Below, piece after piece: positions 8,063 through 16,757 of a stretch of DNA of 64,000 bases. This DNA is from Mycobacterium conspicuum (lineage in GTDB: Bacteria > Actinomycetota > Actinomycetes > Mycobacteriales > Mycobacteriaceae). The notes below the pieces were generated by a model. That model saw nothing but the letters and a program-made list of their open reading frames with translations, searched no databases and was not told the DNA's origin. The position numbers and the translations under genes were made by a program. Position 1 is the stretch's first letter; every line of letters begins with the position of its first letter. The stretch spans positions 806,001 through 870,000 of the forward strand of contig NZ_AP022613.1 of the NCBI RefSeq assembly GCF_010730195.1. The letters are read 5' to 3'.

Positions 8063-9496
8063 ATGACCACCTTTTCGCGCCAGACGTTTCTTCGCGGTGC
8101 CGTCGCGGCGTTGGCGGGTTCGGGCGCGTGGGGCGCCGTGCGCGCGGCGGCGGACCCGGCCGGCGGGTGGGCCGGCTTGGCGTCCACGATCGGGGGCCGC
8201 GTCCTGTTGCCCTCCGACGGGTCGGCCTTCACCGCGGGCAAACGGGTCTTCAACTCCCGCTACGACGGCTCGTCGCCGGCGGCCGTCGTCGTCGTGACCT
8301 CGCAGCAGGACGTGCAGAAGGCGGTCGCGTTCGCGGCGGCCAACAACCTCAAAATCGCCCCGCGCGGCGGCGGGCACTCCTACATCGGCGCCTCGACCGC
8401 GCCCGGATCCATGGTGCTCGACCTGCGCGGGCTGCCCGGCGGGGTGAGCTTCGACGCAGCCAGCGGGCACGTCACCGTGCCGGCGGCGACCGGGCTGTAT
8501 GCCATCCATCAGGCGTTGGCCAAAGCCGGCCGGGCGATTCCCGCCGGCAGCTGCCCGACCGTGGGCATCGCGGGCTTGACGCTCGGCGGCGGGCTGGGCG
8601 CCGACGTCCGCCACGCGGGGCTCTCCTGCGACGCGCTGCAGTCGGCGACCGTGGTGCTGCCCAGCGGCGAGGTGGTCACCGCGTCGGCCAACGACCACCC
8701 CGATCTGTTCTGGGCGCTGCGCGGCGGCGGGGGCGGCAACTTTGGCGTGACGACGTCGATGACGTTCGCCACCTTCCCGACCGCCGACAGCGACGTCGTC
8801 CGTATCACGTTCGCCCCGTCGGCGGCGGCCCAGGTGCTGGCCGGCTGGCAGTCGTGGCTGAGCGCGGCCGACCGGAACACCTGGGGTCTGGCCGATCTCT
8901 CGGTCAGCGCGGACCAAAGCGACTGCCACATCCTGGCGACCTGTCCGGCGGGCTCCGGCCCAGCCGTCGCCGAGGCGATCAAGGCGGCAGTTGGCTTGGC
9001 GCCCAGCGCAATTGAGAACAAGAAGTTCAGCCGCATGGATCTGGTGATGTATCTGGCCGGGGGCAGCCCGACGAGTGCACCGCGCGGCTTCGTGGCCGGC
9101 TCCGATGTCATCGGCACACTGAATTCCGCTGCGGCCCAAGCCATTGTGGCCGCGATGGGCAAATGGCAGTCGGGGGCGGGAGGCGCGTCGGTGATCGTCG
9201 ACGCGCTGGGCGGCGCCGTCGGCGACGTGGAATCCGCGGCGACGGCCTTTCCGTGGCGCACGCAGTCCGCCGTCGCGCAGTGGTACGTCGAGACGTCCGG
9301 TCCAACCTCGACCGCCACCGAGTGGGTCAGCGCCGCACACCAAGCGGTGCAACCGTATTCGGTCGGCGGCTACGTCAATTACCTGGAGCCCGGCACCCCG
9401 GCGGCCCGGTACTTCGGTCCGAACCTGTCGCGGTTGACGTCCGTGCGGCAGAAGTACGACCCGAACAAGGTGATGTTCTCGGGGCTGGATTTTTAA
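8063..9496 (+). CDS. Tat-exported FAD-linked oxidase (PCMH/BBE type)
   Basis: 477 residues from ATG 8063; an in-frame ATG at 8033 would add 10 residues. The N-terminus SRQTFLRGAVAALAGSGAWG resembles a twin-arginine leader with one Arg replaced by Gln, ending near AAADPA. It is followed by the FAD-binding PCMH domain and a C-terminal BBE segment (NYLEPGTPAARYFG). The GGGHSY motif places the FAD-linking His at residue 105, and HAGLSCD gives a Cys at residue 189 in the position used for bicovalent flavin. Members oxidise sugars, alkaloids or aromatic alcohols and reduce O2. M. tuberculosis carries only fragments of a comparable enzyme near Rv3352c. The substrate is unknown. The stop overlaps the convergent methyltransferase stop in TTAA. 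Confidence 0.87.
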   Translation: MTTFSRQTFLRGAVAALAGSGAWGAVRAAADPAGGWAGLASTIGGRVLLPSDGSAFTAGKRVFNSRYDGSSPAAVVVVTSQQDVQKAVAFAAANNLKIAPRGGGHSYIGASTAPGSMVLDLRGLPGGVSFDAASGHVTVPAATGLYAIHQALAKAGRAIPAGSCPTVGIAGLTLGGGLGADVRHAGLSCDALQSATVVLPSGEVVTASANDHPDLFWALRGGGGGNFGVTTSMTFATFPTADSDVVRITFAPSAAAQVLAGWQSWLSAADRNTWGLADLSVSADQSDCHILATCPAGSGPAVAEAIKAAVGLAPSAIENKKFSRMDLVMYLAGGSPTSAPRGFVAGSDVIGTLNSAAAQAIVAAMGKWQSGAGGASVIVDALGGAVGDVESAATAFPWRTQSAVAQWYVETSGPTSTATEWVSAAHQAVQPYSVGGYVNYLEPGTPAARYFGPNLSRLTSVRQKYDPNKVMFSGLDF

Positions 9497-10227
9497 CTGG
9501 CCGCGCGCGAACCGAAATGGATCGTGGCGAACCCGGTGCTCAGCGAGACGTAGTGGGCATCAACGAATCCCGCCTCCGTCATCGCCGCCTTCAACTGGTC
9601 GCGCGTCAACCAGGTGCGGATCGAGTCGGCGGTGTAGTGGTGGGCGTCGCGATGCCAGGCCACGGCCCGGCCCACCTTCGGCATCACCCCGAAGTAGAGG
9701 AAATTGTGCAGGGCTTTGAGCCCCTTGGAGGTCGGGGTGCTGAAGTCGAGCACCATCAACCGCCCTCCCGGCCGCAGCACGCGGCGGAACTCGCGCAGCG
9801 CCTGGCCGCGGTCGGCGACGTTGCGCAGCCCGAAGCCGATCGTGACGACGTCGAACGTCGCATCCGGGAAGTGCAGGCGCATCGCGTCGCCCTCTTGGAA
9901 ATCGACCTGGAAGCCGGCGCCGCCATGCTCGCGTCGCCGGGCGACTTCGAGCATCGGCACGCAGGAGTCGACGCCCACGACCTGGCCCTCCGGCCCGACG
10001 GCCGCGGCCTCCGCCAACGCCAGGTCACCCGTCCCGGTGGCGACGTCCAAAACGTGTTCGCCGGGCTTCAGGGCGAGTTGCGCCATGGCCTGGCGCTTCC
10101 ACAGGCGGTGCAGCCCGAGCGTCCACAAATCGGTCATCACGTTGTAGCGCTTCGCCAGGGCCGAGAACAGGTCCCTGACGTAGCTGGCTTTGGCCTCGTC
10201 CGACTCGTTCCATCGCCGTGTGACCAT
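9493..10227 (-). CDS. UbiE/MenG-family SAM-dependent C-methyltransferase
   Basis: 244 residues. ATG 10227 is chosen over the upstream 10245 because GGAGG sits 6 nt before it. SAM motif I is DVATGTGDLAL (about residues 58-68); the UbiE/COQ5 signature is visible as the region around TIGFGLRNV and RVLRPGGRLMVLDFSTP. UbiE enzymes methylate demethylmenaquinone or demethoxyubiquinol at the membrane. Mycobacteria already have a menaquinone methyltransferase elsewhere (Rv0558), so this could be a paralogue with another quinone or lipid substrate; this is inference. It is convergent with the FAD oxidase (shared TTAA) and divergent from the frameshifted hydrolase. Confidence 0.88.
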   Translation of the reverse strand: MVTRRWNESDEAKASYVRDLFSALAKRYNVMTDLWTLGLHRLWKRQAMAQLALKPGEHVLDVATGTGDLALAEAAAVGPEGQVVGVDSCVPMLEVARRREHGGAGFQVDFQEGDAMRLHFPDATFDVVTIGFGLRNVADRGQALREFRRVLRPGGRLMVLDFSTPTSKGLKALHNFLYFGVMPKVGRAVAWHRDAHHYTADSIRTWLTRDQLKAAMTEAGFVDAHYVSLSTGFATIHFGSRAAS

Positions 10228-10334
10228 CGTGAGCCTCCGCACCACGAGCAGGTATGACAGTCCGGGAACTTACCACGGGGTCTGTCGCGCGCCTTAGGAT
10301 CCGCCTGGGCCCACGTCGCTGAAGGAGGCTCACC

Positions 10335-11071
10335 GTGGCACTGCCTGCTTTGGTTCTAGTGCACGGGGGCGGACTGGCCGCCGATTCGTGGGACCTCGCC
10401 GTCGAGGAAATCCACCGTCGGGCACCGGAGTTGACCGTGCTGGCCCTCGACCTGCCCGGGCGGCGAGACAAGCCGGGGGACCTGAGGGAGCTGACTTACG
10501 CCGACTTTGTCGGCTCGGTGGTGGGCGGCATCGAGGGTGCCGGGTTGCAGGACATCGTCCTGGTCGGTCATTCGATGGGGGGCATGACGCTGCCCGGGGT
10601 CGCCACCAAACTCGGCGCACAGCGGGTGCGCGAAATGATCTTCGCTGCCTCCTTCCTTCCACCCGAAGGCGCATCGATCGTTGACGGGTTGCCCTGGCTG
10701 CTTGCGGCGACGGCCCGGCGCTTCGTGTTGAGGGGCGTGCCGAGCGAAACACCTCGATGGCTGGCTCGATTCGGATATCTGAATGGAGTCCCCGCGCAGC
10801 GTCGCCGATTCATGACCGGCAAGCTCTACCCGGAATCGCTCCGCCTGCTCACGGAGAAGATGTCTTGGCGCGGCATGCCTGACGACATTCCACCACCTGG
10901 ATTCTCACCCTGCGCGATCGCGCCATCACGCCCAAGCTGCAACGCAAAAACATTGCCGCACTGGGGGGAGTGCAGACGCTCGTCGAGATCGAGACCTGCC
11001 ACATGCTGATGGTGAGCGAGCCGGAACGGCTCGCCGAAATATTGGTGGACCGGTGTCGGCTGTACAGCTAG
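10335..11071 (+). pseudogene. Alpha/beta hydrolase interrupted by a frameshift
   Basis: Starts at GTG 10335 with a strong GAAGGAGG at 10321. The first frame gives a normal alpha/beta hydrolase: LVLVHGGGLAADSW oxyanion region and nucleophile elbow GHSMGG. After about 10890-10897 the frame turns to unrelated residues, while the -1 frame resumes a canonical hydrolase C-terminus beginning TWILTLRDRAITPKLQ, with the catalytic-His segment ETCHML and the end ERLAEILVDRCRLYS, stopping at 11071. The switch lies in the CCACCACC stretch, consistent with loss of one base. It is either a true pseudogene, a recent mutation or a sequencing error. The truncated frame-0 protein (224 residues, to 11009) would lack the catalytic His. 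Confidence 0.85.
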
Positions 11072-11812
11072 CTAAGCAGTCCCGCCCAGCGTCGCGCGGA
11101 TGCACACGGTGATGTAGGGCAGCGCCAAACCGGCCGAATTCGCCAGCGCCGGATGGCTGGCCAGTAGCTCGCGCACCTGGTCGAGGGTGCGGGTGCGCAC
11201 CTCGGCCGGCGAGGTGATGCAATAGCTGCGCGACGACACCAGGTCGATCAAGGCTTGCGGGGTAAGGTAATTCGTCCACTCGACCTGATGGCGCACCACC
11301 TCGGTGAAGGGCTCGGGCAGTGTCACGTTGAAGCGGCGACCGTCGCCATCGCTACCGATGATCTTGCCCAGCTCGCGTACCCAGCCGAGCCGTTCGTCGC
11401 GGGTGTTCCACACCAGGCCCAACCGGCCGCCCGGCCGCAGCACCCGGGCCACCTCGGGCACGGCGCGCTGGGGGTCGACCCAGTGCCAGGCCTGGGCGAC
11501 CAGCACAGCGTCAACGCTGTTGTCCTCCAACGGAATCTCTTCCGCGGTGCCCTCCAGCGCGGGCGTGTCCGGCAGCGAGGCGCGCAACACTTCCAGCATG
11601 TCGGGAATCGGGTCGACCGCCACCACGTCCAGGCCGCGCTCGACCAGCCTGGTCGTCAGCTTGCCGGTGCCGGCGCCCAGGTCCAGGACCCTGCGGGCGC
11701 CGGGGGGCAGCAGCCAGTCGATCGCCTCCGGCGGATACGACGGGCGCCCGCGCTCGTAGGCAGCCGCCGCAGAACCAAAGGATAGGGAGCGGTCGTGCCT
11801 CGAGCGGGTCAC
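11072..11812 (-). CDS. Class I SAM-dependent methyltransferase (Rv3342-like)
   Basis: 246 residues from GTG 11812, which overlaps the metX stop as GTGA; this coupling decides the start. The N-terminus SFGSAAAAYERGRPSYPPE and motif I RRVLDLGAGTGKLT (about residues 38-51) mark a Methyltransferase-11 domain; AQAWHWVDP and RVLRPGGRLGLVW are motif II/III regions. M. tuberculosis has the same metZ-metX-methyltransferase order (Rv3340-3342). The acceptor is unknown. Placement downstream of a SAM riboswitch suggests it is expressed with methionine synthesis and uses the SAM that results. Its stop abuts the hydrolase stop at 11071 without a gap. Confidence 0.9.
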   Translation of the reverse strand: MTRSRHDRSLSFGSAAAAYERGRPSYPPEAIDWLLPPGARRVLDLGAGTGKLTTRLVERGLDVVAVDPIPDMLEVLRASLPDTPALEGTAEEIPLEDNSVDAVLVAQAWHWVDPQRAVPEVARVLRPGGRLGLVWNTRDERLGWVRELGKIIGSDGDGRRFNVTLPEPFTEVVRHQVEWTNYLTPQALIDLVSSRSYCITSPAEVRTRTLDQVRELLASHPALANSAGLALPYITVCIRATLGGTA

Positions 11813-12948
11813 CGTGTACACGCGCCCTTGTTGTCGGCCAATTCCAGTGTCTGCCGGATCAATTCGCCGACCGCGTCGGATTCCACCAGGAACCCGTCGT
11901 GTCCACACAGGGAGTCGACAACCTGGAGCCCGGCGCAGCCCGGCAACAGCTCGGCCAGCTCCTCCTGCAGGCGCAGCGGGTAGAGCCGGTCGGAGGTGAT
12001 GCCGCCGACCACCACCGGCACCGGGCACCCGCGCAGCGCCGCTTCGACCCCGCCGCGGCCACGGCCGACGTCGTGGCTGCTCAGCGTCTCGGTCAGGGTC
12101 ACGTAGGTGCCGGCGTCGAAGCGGTCCACCAGCTTGTCGCCCTGGTGCTCGAGGTAGCTCTGCACCGCGTAGCGGCCGCCGGTCACCGGGTCCTCGTCGC
12201 CCTGGCCGTCGTTGCCGAAGCGGGTGTCGAGCTCCACCTCGCCGCGGTAGGTCAGATGCGCGAAGCGGCGGGCGATCTTCAGCCCGGCATCCGGGCTGCG
12301 GCCGGTGTCGTAATAGTCGCCGCCTTGCCAGTTCGGGTCGGCCTTGATGGCGGCGATCTGGGTGGCCTGGGTGCCGATCTGGTCGGCGGTGGCGCGCGCG
12401 CCGACCGCCAGCAGCAGCGCCGCGCGGACCCGGTCCGGGTAGCTGACGATCCACTCCAAAGCCCGGGCGCCACCCATCGATCCGCCGACCACGGCCGCGA
12501 CCTCGGTGATGCCCAGCGCCGCCAGCGCGGCGACGTCCGCCTCCACCTGATCCCGCACCGATATCAGCGGAAACCTTGAACCCCAAGGCTTTCCGTCACG
12601 GGCCAGCGAGCTGGGGCCGGTGGATCCGCGGCACCCGCCCAACACGTTGGTGGCCACCGCGCACCAGCGGTCGGTGTCGATCGGCGCACCGGGGCCGGCC
12701 ACGCCGTCCCACCAGCCCGGCGTGGGGTGCCCGGGCCCGGCCGGACCGGTGATGTGCGAATCCCCGGTCAGCGCGTGCAGCACCACCACCACGTTGTCCC
12801 GCGCCGGCGACAGCTTGCCCCAGCGCTGGATGGCGATGCAGACGTCGTCGATCTCCGCACCGCTTTCGGTGGTCAGCGAACCGATGTGGACCAGCCCGAC
12901 CTCGCCCTCGGCGGGCAGCGTCTGCGTCGGCACGTCGAAGATCGTCAT
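11809..12948 (-). CDS. metX: Homoserine O-acetyltransferase
   Basis: 379 residues from ATG 12948, the same length as M. tuberculosis MetA/MetX (Rv3341). It transfers acetyl from acetyl-CoA to L-homoserine, the committed step to methionine. The alpha/beta hydrolase fold shows the oxyanion strand LHALTGDSH, the nucleophile elbow GGSMGGARALEW with Ser157, and the C-terminal Asp and His segments (VVDSLCGHDGF). It lies 12 bp after metZ and overlaps the methyltransferase, so metZ-metX-methyltransferase form one transcript under the SAM-IV riboswitch upstream of metZ. Confidence 0.97.
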   Translation of the reverse strand: MTIFDVPTQTLPAEGEVGLVHIGSLTTESGAEIDDVCIAIQRWGKLSPARDNVVVVLHALTGDSHITGPAGPGHPTPGWWDGVAGPGAPIDTDRWCAVATNVLGGCRGSTGPSSLARDGKPWGSRFPLISVRDQVEADVAALAALGITEVAAVVGGSMGGARALEWIVSYPDRVRAALLLAVGARATADQIGTQATQIAAIKADPNWQGGDYYDTGRSPDAGLKIARRFAHLTYRGEVELDTRFGNDGQGDEDPVTGGRYAVQSYLEHQGDKLVDRFDAGTYVTLTETLSSHDVGRGRGGVEAALRGCPVPVVVGGITSDRLYPLRLQEELAELLPGCAGLQVVDSLCGHDGFLVESDAVGELIRQTLELADNKGACTR

Positions 12949-12960
12949 GTCAAACCCCCC

Positions 12961-14316
12961 TCAGAACGAAGCCACCGTCTGTGACTCGCCGCTGAATTTG
13001 CGGGCCGCGGCGAAGCCGAGCTCCAGGTCGGCGAGGATGTCGTCGATGCCCTCGATGCCGACGGCCAGCCGCACCAGCCCCGGGCTGACACCGGTGGCCA
13101 GCTGCTCGGTCGGGCTGAGCTGAGCGTGGGTGGTCGAGGCCGGGTGGATGACCAGCGAGCGCACATCGCCGATGTTGGCGACGTGGCTGTGCAGCTTGAG
13201 CGCGTTGACGAACGCCTTGCCCGCCTCGATGCCGCCGGCCAGCTCGAAGGCCAGCACGGCTCCGGTTCCCTTGGGCGCCAGCCGCTTTGCCCGCTCGTGC
13301 CAGGGTGAACCGGGCAGTCCGGCGTAGTTCACCGACACCACGTCGTCGCGGCCGGCCAAGAACTCGGCAACTCGTTGCGCGTTGGACACGTGCCGCTCCA
13401 TGCGCAGGCTCAGCGTCTCGAGGCCCTGCGCCACCAGGAAGGCGTTGAACGGGGATGCCGCAGAACCCAAGTCGCGCAACAACTGCACGCGGGCCTTGAG
13501 CGCGAACGCCGGCGGTCCCAGTTCGGCGAACACCACGCCGTGGTAGCTCGGGTCGGGGGTGGTGAACCCGGGGAAGCGGCCCTGCGTCCAGTCGAAGGTG
13601 CCGCCGTCGACGATGACCCCGGCGATCGCGGAGCCGTGCCCGCCGAGGTATTTCGTCGCCGAGTGCACGACGATGTCGGCGCCCTGGGTGAACGGCTGGA
13701 TCAGGTACGGCGTGGCGATCGTGTTGTCGACGATCAGCGGGACACCGTTGGCGTGGGCCACCCCGGAAACCCCGGGGGTGTCCAGGATGTCGATCTGCGG
13801 GTTGGAAATGGTCTCGCCGAAGAACGCCTTGGTGTTCGGTCGCACCGCCGCCTGCCAGGAATCCAGGTCGTCGGGATCTTCGACGAAGCTGACCTCGATG
13901 CCGAGCTTGGCCAGCGAGTAGTGGAACAGGTTATAGGTGCCGCCGTAGAGCCGTGGGCTGGACACCACGTGATCACCCGCGCCGGCCAGGTTCAGGATCG
14001 CGAACGTCTCCGCGGCCTGCCCGGAGGACAGGAACAGCGCCGCCACGCCCCCTTCGAGCGCGGCGATGCGTTGCTCGACGACATCGGTGGTCGGGTTGCC
14101 GATCCGGGTGTAGATGTTGCCCGGCACCTCGAGCCCGAACAGCGCGGCCGCATGCGCGGTGTCGTCGAAGGTGTAGGAGGTGGTCTGGTAGATCGGCAGC
14201 GCACGCGCGTGGGTGGCCGCATCGGCGCTCTGGCCGGCGTGAATCTGCTTGGTCTCAAAGGACCAATGCGCGGTCGGATCGGTCTCGGTGCTGCTTGCCG
14301 AGTTGTCAGCGGTCAT
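12961..14316 (-). CDS. metZ: O-acetylhomoserine sulfhydrylase (PLP, Cys/Met metabolism family)
   Basis: 451 residues from ATG 14316. It belongs to the Cys/Met PLP family; the region HSATKYLGGHGSAIAG contains the Schiff-base Lys222, and the N-terminal YTRIGNPTTDVVE and LFLSSGQAAE segments are typical of O-acetylhomoserine sulfhydrylases. It makes homocysteine from O-acetylhomoserine and sulfide. M. tuberculosis calls the orthologue MetC (Rv3340). It is the first gene of the metZ-metX-methyltransferase operon. The 5' leader of about 160 nt contains a SAM-IV riboswitch, so synthesis should fall when SAM is abundant. Confidence 0.96.
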   Translation of the reverse strand: MTADNSASSTETDPTAHWSFETKQIHAGQSADAATHARALPIYQTTSYTFDDTAHAAALFGLEVPGNIYTRIGNPTTDVVEQRIAALEGGVAALFLSSGQAAETFAILNLAGAGDHVVSSPRLYGGTYNLFHYSLAKLGIEVSFVEDPDDLDSWQAAVRPNTKAFFGETISNPQIDILDTPGVSGVAHANGVPLIVDNTIATPYLIQPFTQGADIVVHSATKYLGGHGSAIAGVIVDGGTFDWTQGRFPGFTTPDPSYHGVVFAELGPPAFALKARVQLLRDLGSAASPFNAFLVAQGLETLSLRMERHVSNAQRVAEFLAGRDDVVSVNYAGLPGSPWHERAKRLAPKGTGAVLAFELAGGIEAGKAFVNALKLHSHVANIGDVRSLVIHPASTTHAQLSPTEQLATGVSPGLVRLAVGIEGIDDILADLELGFAAARKFSGESQTVASF

Positions 14317-14342
14317 GAACGGAACTATCCCTGTCTACTCAG

Positions 14343-14362
14343 GGGTCCATCTCGGAGGACCC
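14343..14362 (-). promoter_or_regulatory. Hairpin between SAM-IV aptamer and metZ (candidate expression platform)
   Basis: GGGTCC (14343-14348) and GGACCC (14357-14362) form a 6-bp stem with an 8-nt loop about 27 nt upstream of the metZ ATG. No U-tract follows, so it is not a classical intrinsic terminator. It could be part of the switch that hides or exposes the ribosome site; that role is inferred. Confidence 0.45.
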
Positions 14363-14373
14363 GCGCTTGCCGC

Positions 14374-14476
14374 GTAGCCGAGGTGGCTACTCAACCGGGT
14401 CATCACCCGGGGCACCCCACCGCGGTTGGAGGGTTGCCGGCCAGCAAGCCGGGGCTTGACGCTGGCACTCATGACC
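14374..14476 (-). ncRNA. SAM-IV riboswitch aptamer upstream of metZ
   Basis: Read on the minus strand, the segment opens with GGTCATGAGTGCCAGCG and closes its P1 helix with ATGACC (14398-14403 pairing with 14471-14476). Between them lie the CAAGCCCCGGCUUGCUGG helix, the GGCAACCCUCC SAM-pocket loop and the GGUGGGGUGCCCCGGGUG segment shared by SAM-I and SAM-IV aptamers. A further hairpin, GTAGCC/GGCTAC (14374-14379 with 14385-14390), lies outside P1 as expected for SAM-IV. SAM-IV elements are known upstream of the met sulfhydrylase gene in mycobacteria. It binds S-adenosylmethionine and lowers expression of the downstream met operon. Confidence 0.93.
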
Positions 14477-14595
14477 GATCGAAAGCTTATCTCATTTCCC
14501 CGACTCGATGTCAACGAGGACCGCTGCCGGGCCGTTTGACCTGCTAGTAGTGTTGGCCCGACGAGTAGCCGCTCGCCGAAGCTGAAGGACTCTCG

Positions 14596-15825
14596 ATGTC
14601 CCACCAACCCAAGATCAAAGTCAAGGGCCCGGTCGTAGAGCTGGACGGGGACGAGATGACGCGGGTCATCTGGAAACTGATCAAGGACATGCTGATCCTG
14701 CCGTATCTCGACATCCACCTGGACTACTACGACCTGGGCATCGAGCATCGCGACCGCACCGACGACCAGGTGACCATCGACGCGGCGTACGCCATCAAGA
14801 AGCACGGTGTGGGCGTCAAGTGCGCGACGATCACGCCCGACGAGGCCCGGGTCGCCGAATTCAACCTCAAGAAGATGTGGCTGTCACCCAACGGAACTAT
14901 CCGAAACATTCTGGGTGGCACCATTTTCCGCGAGCCGATCGTGATATCCAACGTGCCGCGGCTGGTTCCGGGCTGGACCAAGCCAATCGTCATCGGCCGT
15001 CACGCTTTTGGTGATCAATACCGGGCGACCAACTTCAAGGTCGACGGGCCGGGCAGCGTCTCAATAACTTTCACCCCCGCCGACGGCAGCGCGCCGATCG
15101 TGCACGAAATGGTGGCCATCCCCGAAGACGGCGGCGTCGTGATGGGGATGTACAACTTCAAGGACTCGATCCGCGATTTCGCGCGCGCGTCGTTCGCCTA
15201 CGGCCTCAACGCCAGATGGCCGGTGTACCTGTCCACCAAGAACACCATCCTCAAGGCGTACGACGGCATGTTCAAGGACGAGTTCCAGCGGATCTACGAC
15301 GAGGAATTCAAGGAGCAGTTCGAGGCCGAGGGGCTGACGTACGAGCACCGGCTGATCGACGACATGGTCGCCGCCTGCCTCAAGTGGGAGGGCGGTTACG
15401 TGTGGGCCTGCAAGAACTACGACGGCGACGTGCAGTCCGACACCGTCGCGCAGGGCTACGGCTCACTGGGCCTGATGACGTCGGTGCTGATGACGGCCGA
15501 CGGCAAGACCGTCGAGGCCGAGGCCGCGCACGGCACCGTCACCCGGCACTACCGGCAGTACCAGGCCGGCAAGCCGACCTCCACCAACCCGATCGCCTCG
15601 ATCTTCGCCTGGACGCGCGGGCTGCAGCACCGCGGCAAGCTGGACGGCACCGGCGAGGTGATCGAGTTCGCGAAGACGCTCGAAGAGGTCGTCATCCGGA
15701 CGGTGGAGAGCGGGAAGATGACCAAGGACCTGGCGTTGCTCATCGGCCCGGACCAGCAGTGGCAGCAGACCGAGGAGTTCCTCAACTCGATCGCCGAGAA
15801 TTTGCAGCAGGCGCTGGCGAGCTAA
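14596..15825 (+). CDS. icd1: Isocitrate dehydrogenase (NADP+), eukaryotic-like homodimeric class
   Basis: 409 residues from ATG 14596, matching M. tuberculosis Icd1 (Rv3339c). It oxidatively decarboxylates isocitrate to 2-oxoglutarate with NADP in the TCA cycle. Motifs: VVELDGDEMTRVIW near the N-terminus, the isocitrate-binding SPNGTIRNILGG, the DDMVAACLKWEGG and YDGDVQSDTVAQGYGSLG metal/substrate regions, and AAHGTVTRHYRQYQ with the NADP-binding His/Arg. It is divergent from the riboswitch-metZ operon. The stop overlaps the convergent hydrolase stop (CTAA, 15822-15825). Confidence 0.97.
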   Translation: MSHQPKIKVKGPVVELDGDEMTRVIWKLIKDMLILPYLDIHLDYYDLGIEHRDRTDDQVTIDAAYAIKKHGVGVKCATITPDEARVAEFNLKKMWLSPNGTIRNILGGTIFREPIVISNVPRLVPGWTKPIVIGRHAFGDQYRATNFKVDGPGSVSITFTPADGSAPIVHEMVAIPEDGGVVMGMYNFKDSIRDFARASFAYGLNARWPVYLSTKNTILKAYDGMFKDEFQRIYDEEFKEQFEAEGLTYEHRLIDDMVAACLKWEGGYVWACKNYDGDVQSDTVAQGYGSLGLMTSVLMTADGKTVEAEAAHGTVTRHYRQYQAGKPTSTNPIASIFAWTRGLQHRGKLDGTGEVIEFAKTLEEVVIRTVESGKMTKDLALLIGPDQQWQQTEEFLNSIAENLQQALAS

Positions 15826-16673
15826 CTGGCCGGTGGCTCCGCGCGCTTGGCGGCCTCGCGCCGCGTGCCGCACTCCTCGATGAAGTCGGAGATGACGGCG
15901 GCGACCCGCTCGGGCGCCTCGAACATCGGGACGTGCCCGACGCCGTCCAGCCGGACGGTCTTGGTGCCCGGTGGCAGGAACTTGGTGAAGTGCCGGTTGA
16001 ACCGGCTCGCGGGGACCACACGGTCCTTTTCGCACAGCACGAGCTGGACCGGCACGGCGGTGTCCGCCAACTGCAGCAGGCCGGGATCGAGCACCGACTT
16101 GGCCAGCAGCTGCAGGTAGGCCGGACAGTGCGCGGCGTCGTCCACGACGCCGCACAATTGGCGCTCGCTGATGCCGTCCGGCGTGGCCGTCAGCGGCAAT
16201 GTCGCCAGCCGCCTGCTGAGCGGCAGCGAAAGTACCCGCGGGCCGAGCAGCCGGGCCAGCGCCAGCAGCGGCATGCCCGCGACGAACTTGCTGATCACCT
16301 CGAACTTGACGGGGCTCCACCGGGTCCACCCGCCGGCGGCGCCGATGCCGGTCACGCTGCGCGCCCGCCCGCGCCGCTCGAGCTCGAACGCCACCCAGCC
16401 GCCCAGCGAGTTGCCCACCAGGTGCGCGCTGTCCCAGCCGAGTTCGTCGAGCTGTCGCTCGACGTGGTCGGCCAGCACCGACGAGCTCAGCAGCCAGGTG
16501 CCCGCATACGGCCCGCCGTTGTGACCGGCCATGGTGGGGGCGAAGACCTCGTAGCGGCCCGTGTCCGCGAGCAGTGGCGCCACCGGGTCCCATACGGTCT
16601 GCGACATCAGGAATCCGTGCAGCATCAGCACCGGCTCTCCCGAGCCGAGGTGGATCGGGGCGCGCGTCGTCAT
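15822..16673 (-). CDS. Alpha/beta hydrolase (Rv3337/Rv3338-like)
   Basis: 283 residues from ATG 16673; the open frame continues upstream but nothing there resembles the family. Oxyanion motif LMLHGFLMSQTVWDP, nucleophile elbow GNSLGGW, catalytic Asp in CEKDRVVP and catalytic His in GVGHVPMFEAPE give a complete triad. In M. tuberculosis this locus appears as two short annotated genes; here it is a single uninterrupted protein. The substrate is unknown; lack of a signal peptide suggests cytosolic action. It is convergent with icd1 and divergent from trpS (84 bp between starts). Confidence 0.9.
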   Translation of the reverse strand: MTTRAPIHLGSGEPVLMLHGFLMSQTVWDPVAPLLADTGRYEVFAPTMAGHNGGPYAGTWLLSSSVLADHVERQLDELGWDSAHLVGNSLGGWVAFELERRGRARSVTGIGAAGGWTRWSPVKFEVISKFVAGMPLLALARLLGPRVLSLPLSRRLATLPLTATPDGISERQLCGVVDDAAHCPAYLQLLAKSVLDPGLLQLADTAVPVQLVLCEKDRVVPASRFNRHFTKFLPPGTKTVRLDGVGHVPMFEAPERVAAVISDFIEECGTRREAAKRAEPPAS

Positions 16674-16757
16674 GCCCCGGACATTACCCGGTACCGCCGG
16701 TACCGAAACCACATGCCGAACGGTGCTGGACGGCCCGCATGACAAGATCGGGGCATC

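Noticed and set aside
14335..14805. 156-residue minus-strand ORF across the metZ leader and the start of icd1
   Set aside because: It runs through the SAM-IV riboswitch and antisense to conserved icd1 residues; no protein similarity is visible.
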